Assembly (NCBI GenBank): GCA_028293545.1
Contig: JAQGOP010000034.1
Coordinates: 1-64,000 of the forward strand
Length of the DNA stretch: 64,000 nt
Reading direction: 5' to 3'
Source: Verrucomicrobiota bacterium
GTDB lineage: Bacteria; Verrucomicrobiota; Verrucomicrobiia; Opitutales; Opitutaceae
Shown: positions 51,060-58,890 of the stretch, one piece after another
How positions within the stretch are numbered: position 1 is the stretch's first letter
Layout: each line of letters starts with the position of its first letter
The notes under the pieces: generated by a model
Databases searched by the model: none
What the model saw: the letters and a program-made list of their open reading frames with translations, nothing else
What the model was told of the DNA's origin: nothing
Program-made: the position numbers and the translations under genes

Positions 51060-51284
51060 ATGAAATTTGTCTTTCTTGCCGGCGGCCTCGCCGGATTTCT
51101 CCTCGCCGGCGCCGCCGGTCTCTGGGCCGGCCGCGCGATCGACCGCGTCCTGTTTGATGCCTCCGTCGGCTGCCTCGTCGGCGCGCTCCTCTTCCGCTGG
51201 TTCTGGACCGTGCTCGTGCGGGGAATCCGGGAAACCATTTTGCTCCGCCACGCCGCCGCTAACCCGGCCGGCAAAACCAAGTAA
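51060..51284 (+). CDS. Small membrane protein of unknown function
   Basis: 74 aa with two predicted membrane helices (FVFLAGGLAGFLLAGAAGLWAG and ASVGCLVGALLFRWFWTVLV) and a short basic tail. It lies between the flhF-like gene and fliA, where many species have flhG (a MinD-like ATPase); it is not an FlhG. I recognise no family. Context suggests a flagellar accessory protein. Confidence 0.65.
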   Translation: MKFVFLAGGLAGFLLAGAAGLWAGRAIDRVLFDASVGCLVGALLFRWFWTVLVRGIRETILLRHAAANPAGKTK

Positions 51285-51302
51285 CCGTTAGTCCATGCTG
51301 TC

Positions 51303-52097
51303 ATGAATACCGCCACTGCACCTCTCCCTGGCATGGAAGCTACGCCCGCCGCCGCCTGGCGAGCGTATCAGGGAGTCTCACCGAGCGCCGTCGATGAAAA
51401 GGATTTGATCGAGCGCTATCTGCCCCTCGTCCGCAACGTAGTCGATCGCATCAAGCTCAACGTGCCTGCGCACGTCGACGCCGACGATCTCTACAGCGTG
51501 GGCATCACGGGCCTCATCGCCGCCGTCCGCAAATTCGATCCGGAGCAGGGCAACACCTTCGCCGGCTACGCCTCGATGCGCATCCGCGGGGCGATCCTCG
51601 ACGAACTCCGCCGCATGGACTGGTGCCCCCGCCGCTCGCGGGCCCGCGCCCGAAAACTCAAAGCCGCCATCAACGACGTCGAGCAAAAGCTCGGTCGTGC
51701 GGCGACCGACGAGGAAGTGCGCGCAGCCCTCGGCCTTGAACCTAAAGAATACGCGAAATGGGTCGAAGAAGCCAAGCCAGTCACCTTTATCAACATCGAC
51801 CAGGAGTCCGAGGCCGAGGAAGGCCGCGGAGGCTCGCTGCATGAGCTGCTCGCGGACGACAATGACGTCACGGGCCGCGATACCCTCGAAAAGGAGGAGT
51901 TTGTACAACTTCTCACTCAACGGATCGCCGATCTGCCCGATATACCGAAGAAGATCATCGCTATGTACTATTATGAGAACCTTCGGCTGGCGGAAATCGC
52001 AGCGGTCTTCGGCCTGACGGAATCTCGTATCTGCCAAATTCACGCCCAGACCATCCTTGGCCTCAGGGCGTACCTCCAGCGCGTCCGGGACCGGTGA
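51303..52097 (+). CDS. fliA: RNA polymerase sigma factor for flagellar genes (sigma-28, FliA)
   Basis: 264 aa. Region 2 is LIERYLPLVRNVVDRIKLNVPAHVDADDLYSVGITGLIAAV, with the -10 recognition region RFDPEQGNTFAGYASMRIRGAILDELRRMDWCPR-like. Region 3 is AINDVEQKLGRAATDEEVRAALGL. Region 4 helix-turn-helix is LRLAEIAAVFGLTESRICQIHAQTI. The FliA/WhiG type is clear from DELRxxDWxPR. It should read the TAAA-N15-GCCGATA sites found here. Its gene is transcribed with flhBA from a sigma-54 promoter, giving a two-step cascade. Confidence 0.95.
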   Translation: MNTATAPLPGMEATPAAAWRAYQGVSPSAVDEKDLIERYLPLVRNVVDRIKLNVPAHVDADDLYSVGITGLIAAVRKFDPEQGNTFAGYASMRIRGAILDELRRMDWCPRRSRARARKLKAAINDVEQKLGRAATDEEVRAALGLEPKEYAKWVEEAKPVTFINIDQESEAEEGRGGSLHELLADDNDVTGRDTLEKEEFVQLLTQRIADLPDIPKKIIAMYYYENLRLAEIAAVFGLTESRICQIHAQTILGLRAYLQRVRDR

Positions 52098-52124
52098 TCA
52101 CGCGCAGGTGGGAGAGATAAATTC

Positions 52125-52988
52125 ATGCTAATCCTAGTCGGAGCCTTCATCGTTCTAGCGTCGACCCTCGGCGGTTTCATGCTCGCCGGCGGCAAGCCGC
52201 TGGTGCTGCTGCACGTCTCGGAATTCGTGGTCATCCTCGGCGTGGCGCTCGGGGTCCTGATCATCGCGAGCCCGAGCCACGTGCTGAAGGAGATCATCCA
52301 CAAGACCAAGTCGGCGATCTTCGGCAAAGCCTCCGGCAAGGAGGAATACACCGAGCTGCTCAAGCTCCTCTACGAAATTTTCATGGTCGGCCGCCGCAAC
52401 GGCCTGATCGCCTTGGAGGAACACGTGATGGATCCGCAGAAGAGCAGCATTTTCCAGCGTTATCCCGCCGTGCTCAATCACCACGAACGCCTGGAGTTTT
52501 TGTGCAACGGGTTGAAACCCGTCATCGATGGCAAAATCAAACCCGACCAGCTCGAGGAACTCATGCAGGCCGAACTCGAGGCCAAGGCGAAGGAAGCCGA
52601 GCATCCGGTCCACATTCTCCACCTCGTCGGCGACTCACTGCCCGGCATCGGGATCGTCGCAGCCGTGCTCGGGATCATTAATACCATGGCCGCCATTTCG
52701 GAAGGTCCCGAGGCGGTCGGCGAAAAAGTCGCCGCGGCCCTCACCGGCACTCTCCTCGGCATTTTCGTCGCTTACGGCTTCGTCAATCCCCTGACCAACC
52801 GCATCCAGTTCAACAACGGCTCCGACGAGCTCTGCTTCAAGTGCATCAAGCAGGCTGTCGCCGGCTTCGCCAAGGGACTCGCGCCGCTCACCGCGGTCGA
52901 GATCGCCCGCCGTTCGCTCGACAGTTCCGTCCAACCCGGCGGTCCTGAACTCGAAGCCGCGGTCAAAAGCCTCGGCACCGCCAAGTAA
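52125..52988 (+). CDS. motA: Flagellar stator protein MotA
   Basis: 287 aa with four membrane helices. Typical segments: LVGAFIVLASTLGGFMLAGGKPLVLLHVSEFVVILGVALG, the cytoplasmic loop with RRNGLIALEEHV, and the helices around DSLPGIGIVAAVLGIINTMAAI and EKVAAALTGTLLGIFVAYGFVNPL, where conserved Pro and Thr line the proton path. A good ribosome-binding site (GGGAGAG) precedes it, unlike most genes here. It forms the stator with MotB. Confidence 0.96.
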   Translation: MLILVGAFIVLASTLGGFMLAGGKPLVLLHVSEFVVILGVALGVLIIASPSHVLKEIIHKTKSAIFGKASGKEEYTELLKLLYEIFMVGRRNGLIALEEHVMDPQKSSIFQRYPAVLNHHERLEFLCNGLKPVIDGKIKPDQLEELMQAELEAKAKEAEHPVHILHLVGDSLPGIGIVAAVLGIINTMAAISEGPEAVGEKVAAALTGTLLGIFVAYGFVNPLTNRIQFNNGSDELCFKCIKQAVAGFAKGLAPLTAVEIARRSLDSSVQPGGPELEAAVKSLGTAK

Positions 52989-53000
52989 GGAACCCACGCC

Positions 53001-53843
53001 ATGGCAGGAGGAGCATGGAAAGTGGCTTACGCCGACTTCGTCACCGCCATGATGGCGTTGTTCATGGTGCTGTGGATTTCCGCTCAGGACCAAAAGATCC
53101 TGATCGCGACCTCGCAGTATTTCCAAAATCCCTTCCATTCGCCGATGAACGCGAACTCGGGCGTCATGCCGTTCAACAGCAAGCAGACTTCGCACAGCGA
53201 GGGAAAGGACGCCGGCACGGAAAAGGAGGCCAGCCGCGACAAGATGATGGAAATGACGTTCCTCAACACCGTCGCCGCCGACTTTTATCGCCTGCTGCAC
53301 CTCGACCAGAGCCTCGAGGACAAGCCCATTGATATCCAGGTCACGAGCGACGGCCTGCGCATCACCCTCTTCGATCGACCGAGCCGTCCGCTCTTTGAGA
53401 ACGATTCCACGGAATTCACCCAGTGGGGGAAATTCGTCATGCAGAACCTGGCGTGGATGATCGATCGCCACCATTTTCGCGTCACGATCGACGGGCACAC
53501 GCGCGCCCCCGACAAGCCGGTGAAATCCGACGACCACGGCTGGGAACTCTCGGCGGGCCGGGCCAACGCCTCGCGCCACACGCTGGTGTATTATGCCGTC
53601 GAGCCTGAGTTGATCGAACGGGTCACCGGCTATGCCTCGACCAAACCTTTGCCAAAGCAGGCGCCGACCGCGACGGCGAACCAGCGCGTCACGCTCAGCC
53701 TCGCGCTCTCCGGGAAGGCGAACTTCAAGAACAGCTCGTTGGTCGAAGTCGCCGACAGTACGAAAAACATGCTGGATCCAGCCGCGACGCAGATGAGCCT
53801 TGCGGGACCGGACAAGGCGGCCATTCCCAAGTCCACGCCATGA
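53001..53843 (+). CDS. motB: Flagellar stator protein MotB
   Basis: 280 aa. It starts abruptly with GGAWKVAYADFVTAMMALFMVLWIS, so the basic N-terminal tail of enteric MotB is missing. The proton-binding Asp (YADF) is present. The plug/linker region is 30-100. The OmpA-like peptidoglycan-binding domain has FRVTIDGHTRAPDKP and LSAGRANASRHTLV. It anchors the stator to the cell wall. It overlaps the next small gene by ATGA. Confidence 0.94.
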   Translation: MAGGAWKVAYADFVTAMMALFMVLWISAQDQKILIATSQYFQNPFHSPMNANSGVMPFNSKQTSHSEGKDAGTEKEASRDKMMEMTFLNTVAADFYRLLHLDQSLEDKPIDIQVTSDGLRITLFDRPSRPLFENDSTEFTQWGKFVMQNLAWMIDRHHFRVTIDGHTRAPDKPVKSDDHGWELSAGRANASRHTLVYYAVEPELIERVTGYASTKPLPKQAPTATANQRVTLSLALSGKANFKNSSLVEVADSTKNMLDPAATQMSLAGPDKAAIPKSTP

Positions 53844-54079
53844 AGCCTTTTCTCCAAGGGAAGAAATCCCTCGCCGCCCCGGCTCTGCGTGCTCCCACGG
53901 CGGGCGCCGGCTTGGCCCGCGCCTGCGAAGCATCCCTGTCTCCCGGCGCGAATTTGTCCGCAGGCAACAACGCCAGCGTCGAGGTCGTCAAACAGGGCGA
54001 TAAGGTCGCCCGTCTTGTCGTCACGTGCAGCTGCGGCGAGCGCATCGAGATCGACTGCATCTATCCGGTGGGAGCCTGA
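53840..54079 (+). CDS. Small Cys-containing protein after motB
   Basis: 79 aa, in ATGA overlap with motB, so it is translationally coupled. The first 45 residues look unstructured. The second half is a compact beta-type segment, ASVEVVKQGDKVARLVVTCSCGERIEIDCIYPVG, with a CSC...C pattern that could bind metal or form a disulphide. No family is recognised. Context suggests a stator or motor accessory. Confidence 0.6.
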   Translation: MKPFLQGKKSLAAPALRAPTAGAGLARACEASLSPGANLSAGNNASVEVVKQGDKVARLVVTCSCGERIEIDCIYPVGA

Positions 54080-54085
54080 GCAATT

Positions 54086-54118
54086 TCGGATGGCGGATTT
54101 CGGATCGCGGATTGGGTG
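54086..54118 (+). repeat. CGGAT-rich intergenic repeat
   Basis: TTTCGGATGGCGGATTTCGG and GATCGCGGATTGGG form a run of CGGAT units. Related sequences occur at 8227-8248 and around the flgI start. Confidence 0.5.
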
Positions 54119-54141
54119 AGTCCGACGGGTTTGTCCGTAGC

Positions 54142-54158
54142 GCAGGCGGCCCGCCTGC
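54142..54158. repeat. REP-like palindrome
   Basis: GCAGGCGG-C-CCGCCTGC is a perfect 8-bp inverted repeat, part of the intergenic stretch 54080-54345 that otherwise holds no gene. Confidence 0.5.
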
Positions 54159-54275
54159 TTCGAGTTGGACACCAAGCGGCGGCGGAAACCCAGGTCGGCA
54201 AAAGCTGCCGGGTTAACCGAGCTGCCCGGCCGAAAGGCGTTTCTCCGTCGGTTTCGGATTTATAAAAAACTTTAA

Positions 54276-54296
54276 GTAACGAAACACACGTTACTA
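54276..54296. promoter_or_regulatory. Possible activator site upstream of flgF
   Basis: AGTAACG-AAACACA-CGTTACT is a perfect 7-bp inverted repeat with a 7-nt spacer, centred about 56 bp before the predicted sigma-54 transcription start. It lies in an A/T-rich patch. It could bind the NtrC-type activator. No equivalent was found by eye before flgB or flhB. Confidence 0.35.
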
Positions 54297-54314
54297 AGGG
54301 AAGCGTGGTGAGGT

Positions 54315-54331
54315 TCGGCACGCGGTTGGCT
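54315..54331 (+). promoter_or_regulatory. Sigma-54 promoter of the flgF operon
   Basis: TCGGCACG-CGGT-TGGCT, with GG at 54317-54318 and GC at 54329-54330 separated by 10 bp. The -24 half is good and the -12 half is imperfect. The predicted start of transcription, near 54342, lies 4 nt before ATG 54346. Confidence 0.6.
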
Positions 54332-54345
54332 TATACGCCATGCCC

Positions 54346-55095
54346 ATGAATATCGGACTCTACCAAAGTGCTTCTTCGCTCTCGGCGCTCGAGCGTTGGC
54401 AGGATTCCGTTTCCCAGAACATCGCCTCCAGCCAGATGGCCGGCTACCGGAAGCGAACGGTAAATTTTTCCACCCAAGAGGCCGGTGAGATCCAGAGCGA
54501 TCCGAAGGGGCGCATCGGCCACGAAGAGGGCGATGCGATGCTTTTCCCGAAGGTCAACACGGGCATCAATTTCGTTTCCGGTGAAACGCAGCCGACGCGC
54601 CGCGAACTCGATGTCGCGATCCAAGGCGACGGTTTCTTTGAGCTCCAGCGCGCTGACGGCACGAAGGTTTACACCCGCAATGGCGAATTTCACCTCACCG
54701 CCGAACGCACGATCGTCAGCTCCAGCGGCGACAACGTCATGACCGAAAGCGGCTCGCCGCTCACGCTGGTCGCCGGTGGTGGCGAAGTCGTCATCAACCA
54801 GGACGGCACCGTTTTCCAAGGCACCACGTCGATCGGCAAGTTCGCCGTGAAGCGGTTTGCCGACAACTCCATGCTCGCGCCGTCAGCGGGCGGTTCCTTC
54901 GTCCCGTCGGGCGGCGCGGCGCCGCTCACCGTCGAGGAGCCCGAACTGCTCCAGGGTTATCTCGAAGGTTCCAACGTGACGCCGCTGCGCGAAATGGTGG
55001 ACCTCGTCCTCATCTCGCGCGCCTACGAGGCCAACCAGAAGGTGATCACGACCGTCGACCAGCAGATGCAGAAAACGCTCGATGCGCTGGGCTGA
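54346..55095 (+). CDS. flgF: Flagellar basal-body rod protein FlgF
   Basis: 249 aa from ATG 54346 (MNIGLYQSASSL), preferred over ATG 54340 because the predicted transcript starts between the two. The N-terminal signature is slightly altered (DSVSQNIASSQMAGYRKRTV). The core DVAIQGDGFFELQRADGTKVYTRNGEFHL and the C-terminal VTPLREMVDLVLISRAYEANQKVITTVDQQMQKTLDALG are typical of the FlgF/FlgG class. It is distinguished from FlgG by position and lower similarity. It forms the rod. Confidence 0.88.
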   Translation: MNIGLYQSASSLSALERWQDSVSQNIASSQMAGYRKRTVNFSTQEAGEIQSDPKGRIGHEEGDAMLFPKVNTGINFVSGETQPTRRELDVAIQGDGFFELQRADGTKVYTRNGEFHLTAERTIVSSSGDNVMTESGSPLTLVAGGGEVVINQDGTVFQGTTSIGKFAVKRFADNSMLAPSAGGSFVPSGGAAPLTVEEPELLQGYLEGSNVTPLREMVDLVLISRAYEANQKVITTVDQQMQKTLDALG

Positions 55096-55152
55096 TCGCA
55101 CGCAACGGACCCCATGAATTTCCCAGACAGACAACCGCTATCACGACTACAC

Positions 55153-55190
55153 GGCCGCGCGCGCTATGGGAGCGCGCCGGCTTTTTCTTT
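55153..55190 (+). terminator. Rho-independent terminator or attenuator between flgF and flgG
   Basis: A GC-rich hairpin (GCGCGCT-ATGGG-AGCGCGC, extended by GGCC/GGC) is followed by CTTTTTCTTT. Strong by eye, although the operon continues in the same direction, so it may lower expression of flgG and later genes. Confidence 0.7.
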
Positions 55191-55217
55191 CGTTCGTAAC
55201 GCTTCGACCGCCTCCAA

Positions 55218-56003
55218 ATGAACCTATCCTTATATTCCGCGGCCACGGGCATGGAGGCCCAGCAACTGAACCTGAACACCATCGCGAACAACCTCGCGAA
55301 CGTGAACACCGCCGGCTTCAAGCGCAGCAAGATCGAGTTCCAGGATCTCCTTTACCAGAAGCCCACGCGCGCCTCCGGCACCGATTCGGGTGGCGGCAAC
55401 CTGGTTCCCACCGGCGTCGAAGTTGGCAACGGCACGCGCGTCGCGTCGACATCCAAGGTTTTCACGCAAGGCCAGCTCACCGCCACCGGTGAAAAGCTCG
55501 ACGTCGCCATCCAAGGCGACGGCTTCTTCGAAGTGCAGCGCCCCGACGGCACGATCGGTTACACCCGCGATGGTTCGTTCAAGCTGAACGCACAGGGCCA
55601 GGTCGTCACGATCGACGGTCTGCCGGTCTTGAGCGGCTTCCAGCCGATCCCGGCGGGCGCAACCGCCGTGACGATCGCCGAAAACGGCGAAGTGACGGTC
55701 GAAACCGCCAGCGGCGCCCAGAATTTCCGCGTGACGCTCACGCGTTTCGCGAATCCCTCCGGCCTGCGTAGCTTGGGCGGCAATCTTTACCAGGAAACCG
55801 CCGCCAGCGGCACGCCTGAGATCGGCCAAGCCGGCGAACAGGGCTTTGGCAGCGTGATCCAGGGCTACAAGGAAGCCTCCAACGTCAACATCGTGGAGGA
55901 AATGGTGAACCTCATCGTCGCCCAGCGCGCCTACGAAATTAATTCCAAGTCCATCCAGACGTCCGACGAGATGCTCCAGAACGTCGCCAACATGAAACGT
56001 TGA
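55218..56003 (+). CDS. flgG: Flagellar basal-body rod protein FlgG (distal rod)
   Basis: 261 aa, the canonical length. N-terminal MEAQQLNLNTIANNLANVNTAGFKRSKIEFQDLLY, core LDVAIQGDGFFEVQRPDGTIGYTRDGSFKLNAQGQVV, and the end EASNVNIVEEMVNLIVAQRAYEINSKSIQTSDEMLQNVANMKR. One of the best conserved proteins of the locus. It makes the distal rod through the P and L rings. Confidence 0.97.
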   Translation: MNLSLYSAATGMEAQQLNLNTIANNLANVNTAGFKRSKIEFQDLLYQKPTRASGTDSGGGNLVPTGVEVGNGTRVASTSKVFTQGQLTATGEKLDVAIQGDGFFEVQRPDGTIGYTRDGSFKLNAQGQVVTIDGLPVLSGFQPIPAGATAVTIAENGEVTVETASGAQNFRVTLTRFANPSGLRSLGGNLYQETAASGTPEIGQAGEQGFGSVIQGYKEASNVNIVEEMVNLIVAQRAYEINSKSIQTSDEMLQNVANMKR

Positions 56004-56005
56004 TC

Positions 56006-56737
56006 ATGCGTCTTTCCCTTATTTTTCCGCGCTTCCTCCTCACGTCGCTCGTGCTCGGCGCCTTCACGCTGGCCGGCCATGCCGAAACGGAAAGCGCTCG
56101 CGTCGCGACGACTTTCTCGCGCGACCAATTCACCAACGCGCTCGCCCGCGATCTCTCGGGGCACTTCAGCCTCGAAGGCGAATTGCAGCTCGAACTCGTC
56201 CGCCCGTGGAGTTCACCGGCGCGCGTTTCTTCGAACTGGTCGGTTGCAATTCTTGAATATCCCACGGCTCCGTCGTCTTCGATGCTCCTCCGCTGCCGCT
56301 TGTCCGCGGAAAGCGAAACCATTTCGGAAACGACCGTCGTCGTGAAGGCGTTCCTCTGGCGCGATGCCTGGGTGACGCGCGAACCGCTCTCCGTCGGCGC
56401 GGCATTCGATCCCACCCAGCTCGAAGCCCGTCGCGTGGACCTCTTCCGCGATCGCGATGTGGTGCCGGCCCTCGTCGGCGACCACTCCTACGCTTACGCC
56501 CGCGCAGTTTCCGCCGGACGCCTCCTGACTTGGCGCGATCTCAATCGCCGGCCCCTCGTCAGGAAAGGCCAGATCGTCGAAGTCTCCGCGATCGACGGCC
56601 TCATGCGGATTACCTTGAAGGCGCTCGCCATGGAGAACGGCGCGCAAGGCGACACGGTCACCGTGCGCAATCCCGAGTCACGCAAAGATTTCTCCGCGCT
56701 GGTCATCGATGAAAACCATGTCCAAGTCCGCTTCTAA
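56006..56737 (+). CDS. flgA: P-ring assembly chaperone FlgA
   Basis: 243 aa from ATG 56006. Signal peptide (FPRFLLTSLVLGAFTLAGHA). The C-terminal half has the SAF-type FlgA pattern: VTREPLSVGAAFDPTQLEARRVDLFRD, AGRLLTWRDLNRRPLVRKGQIVEVSA, and ALAMENGAQGDTVTVRNPESRKDFSALVIDENHVQVRF at the end. It acts in the periplasm for FlgI assembly. It overlaps flgH. Confidence 0.92.
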   Translation: MRLSLIFPRFLLTSLVLGAFTLAGHAETESARVATTFSRDQFTNALARDLSGHFSLEGELQLELVRPWSSPARVSSNWSVAILEYPTAPSSSMLLRCRLSAESETISETTVVVKAFLWRDAWVTREPLSVGAAFDPTQLEARRVDLFRDRDVVPALVGDHSYAYARAVSAGRLLTWRDLNRRPLVRKGQIVEVSAIDGLMRITLKALAMENGAQGDTVTVRNPESRKDFSALVIDENHVQVRF

Positions 56738-57323
56738 TCTCCTCCTCCTCGCGCTGCTCGCCACTTCGGCGCGCGCGGGTTCGCTCTGGCCCTCCACCGG
56801 CCAGGGCTCGACCGGCATGTATGGCGACCGCAAGGCCGCCGTCGCCGGTGATATCCTCACGGTCATCGTCGCCGAGTCTGCCGTGTCGCAGAACACGCAG
56901 AGCAAAAAATCCGAGCGTGACTCGAGCCTGGACGATGCGATCTCGCGTTTCATTTATACCGGCCTGGCCGCGCATAACGGCGAACTCCCGGGGACCTCCG
57001 CCACGGGCAAGGCGACTTATTCCGGCGGCGGCGCGATCAACAACTCGCAGAGCCTGACCGCCCGCGCGGCGGTGCTCGTCTCCGATGTCCTTCCCAACGG
57101 CAATCTCGTGATCGAAGGCGCCCGCATCGTCACGTTCTCCGGCGAAACCCAATACGTCGTGCTGCACGGCTTGGTGCGGCCCGACGATATCGCCCGCGAC
57201 AATACTCTGCTCTCGAGCAACATCGCCGACGCCCGCGTCGAATTTTACAGCGAAGGCTCGCTGACCGACGCGCAGAAGCGCGGCTGGTTCGCCAAGCTCT
57301 ACGAGAAACTGCGCCCGATCTGA
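56709..57323 (+). CDS. flgH: Flagellar L-ring protein FlgH without a lipobox
   Basis: 204 aa (or 201 from ATG 56718); it overlaps flgA by 29 bp. FlgH features: SLWPSTGQGSTGMYGDRKAAVAGDILTVIVAESA, TYSGGGAINNSQSLTARAAVLVSDVLPNGNLVIEG, then VLHGLVRPDDIARDNTLLSSNIADARVEFYSEGSL. Other FlgH proteins are lipoproteins, but the signal region here (LLLLALLATSARAG) has no Cys and looks like a signal peptidase I site. Anchoring of the L-ring must differ or rely on protein contacts. Confidence 0.92.
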   Translation: MKTMSKSASNLLLLALLATSARAGSLWPSTGQGSTGMYGDRKAAVAGDILTVIVAESAVSQNTQSKKSERDSSLDDAISRFIYTGLAAHNGELPGTSATGKATYSGGGAINNSQSLTARAAVLVSDVLPNGNLVIEGARIVTFSGETQYVVLHGLVRPDDIARDNTLLSSNIADARVEFYSEGSLTDAQKRGWFAKLYEKLRPI

Positions 57324-57328
57324 CGATC

Positions 57329-57445
57329 GCGGACTGCGGAAATCGGCTACCGGAAAGGATTCCATCCATGTCACTCTCATCCCAATTCTCGACCTGCCTC
57401 TGGCTGCGGCTGCTGGCCCTCCGGTTTCCGGTATCCGCAATCCGC
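57329..57445. repeat. Inverted repeat spanning the flgI start and signal-peptide codons
   Basis: GCGGACTGCGGA..TACCGGAAA (57329-57356) is matched in reverse complement by TTTCCGGTATCCGCAATCCGC (57425-57445). The right arm encodes residues about 20-26 of FlgI. The arms belong to the CGGAT-type repeat family also present at 54086 and 8227. Confidence 0.5.
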
Positions 57446-58531
57446 GCTGGCGCGCTTCTGGCGATCGTGCTCGGTGCGAGTGCGCCTCTGCCCGCTTCCC
57501 GCGTCAAGGATCTCACCCTGATCGAGGGCGAGCGGGACAATCAACTGGTCGGCTACGGCCTGGTGGTCGGGCTCGCCGGCGACGGTGACAGCAACGCGGC
57601 CACGACGCTCCGCAGTGTCGCCAACCTGCTCCAGCGTTATGGCCTCACGATCAATCCGACGGACATCAAGGCCAAGAACGTCGCGGCCGTCATGATCACC
57701 GCCGATATCAGCGCTTTCACCAAGAACGGCACCCGCATCGACGTGAACATCGCTTCGATGGGTGACGCGAAGACGCTCCAAGGCGGCGTGCTGCTCCAAT
57801 CCCCGATGCTCGGCGCCGATGGCAAAGTCTATGCCGTCGCCCAAGGCCCGATCGCCATCGGCGGTTTCCTCGGCGGCCAGGGTGGGGCCGGGGGCGCCAC
57901 CGTCCAAAAGAATCATCCGACCGTCGGCAGCATCAGCAGCGGGGCGATCGTCGAACGCGAAATTCCCGCGGTCTTCATGCACGACAACGCGCTGCGCCTG
58001 CTGCTCCACAATCCCGATTTCACGACCGTCTCGCGGATGACCGATGCGATCAACACGCAGTGGCCGGAGGCCGCCACGGCGGTCGACGCCGCCACGATCC
58101 GCGTGAGCCTGCCGAACGACTTTCGCGGCCGCGACATCGCCTTCATTGCCCGGCTCGGGGAAATTGAATCCGCGCCCGACACCGTCGCTCGCATCGTGAT
58201 CAACGAGCGCACCGGCACCATCGTCGCCACTTCCACCGTCCGCCTCTCGCACGTCGCCATCGCGCACGGTTCGCTCACCATCACGGTGAGCTCGAGCATC
58301 GGGGTCAGCCAGCCGAACGCGCTCAGCCAAGGCCAGACCGTTTCCGTGCCCACGACGAAGACCGACGTGAACGAGGTCAAGGGCGGCTTCTCCGTCCTCA
58401 ATGAACCGCCGACCATCGAACGCCTGGCCGCGGCGCTCAACGCCATGGGCGTTTCGACGCGCGAAATGATGGCCATCTTCCAAACCCTGAAACGCTCGGG
58501 CGCCCTCCAGGCTGAGCTCGTGATCAACTGA
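57368..58531 (+). CDS. flgI: Flagellar P-ring protein FlgI
   Basis: 387 aa. The signal sequence is unusually long (cut near residue 43, after LGASAPLPA), because repeat-derived codons (RFPVSAIRA) sit in it. The mature start SRVKDLTLIEGERDNQLVGYGLVVGLAGDGDS is canonical. Further FlgI blocks are NVAAVMITADISAFTKNGTRIDVNIASMGDAKTLQGG and EVKGGFSVLNEPPTIERLAAALNAMGVSTREMMAIFQTLKRSGAL. It forms the periplasmic ring around the rod. Confidence 0.96.
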   Translation: MSLSSQFSTCLWLRLLALRFPVSAIRAGALLAIVLGASAPLPASRVKDLTLIEGERDNQLVGYGLVVGLAGDGDSNAATTLRSVANLLQRYGLTINPTDIKAKNVAAVMITADISAFTKNGTRIDVNIASMGDAKTLQGGVLLQSPMLGADGKVYAVAQGPIAIGGFLGGQGGAGGATVQKNHPTVGSISSGAIVEREIPAVFMHDNALRLLLHNPDFTTVSRMTDAINTQWPEAATAVDAATIRVSLPNDFRGRDIAFIARLGEIESAPDTVARIVINERTGTIVATSTVRLSHVAIAHGSLTITVSSSIGVSQPNALSQGQTVSVPTTKTDVNEVKGGFSVLNEPPTIERLAAALNAMGVSTREMMAIFQTLKRSGALQAELVIN

Positions 58532-58533
58532 CC

Positions 58534-58890
58534 ATGAATGTTTCCGGCATCGCTTCCACGCTCGCCAGTCCCGTCCGCCCCGCCGACGCCGCAGGTTCCG
58601 TCCGCGAAAAGGGCGCGGCCCCCGACGAAGCGGGCCAGCGGAGGAAAGTCGCCGGCCAGTTCGAAGCCATTCTCGTCCGCCAGATGCTCAGCAAGAGCGT
58701 GGGCTCCATGCTCGGCGGCAACGACGATGTCGCGGGCAGCATTTACGGCGACATGATGACCGACGTCCTCGCGCAAAACCTTACTTCCGGCCAGGGCCTC
58801 GGCCTCGGTCGCATGCTCGAAAAACAACTCGCGCCGCGCGCACCCGCCGCCGCCGCGACGCCTCCCTCAACCCACTCGTCCAAGCCATGA
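58534..58890 (+). CDS. flgJ: Rod-binding FlgJ-type protein without muramidase
   Basis: 118 aa. The conserved rod-binding core is VAGQFEAILVRQMLSKSVGSMLGGNDDVAGSIYGDMMTDVLAQNLTSGQGLGLGRML. The C-terminal muramidase of enteric FlgJ is absent, so another lytic enzyme must open the cell wall; none is encoded in this window. It is two bases after flgI and in ATGA overlap with flgN. Confidence 0.9.
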   Translation: MNVSGIASTLASPVRPADAAGSVREKGAAPDEAGQRRKVAGQFEAILVRQMLSKSVGSMLGGNDDVAGSIYGDMMTDVLAQNLTSGQGLGLGRMLEKQLAPRAPAAAATPPSTHSSKP

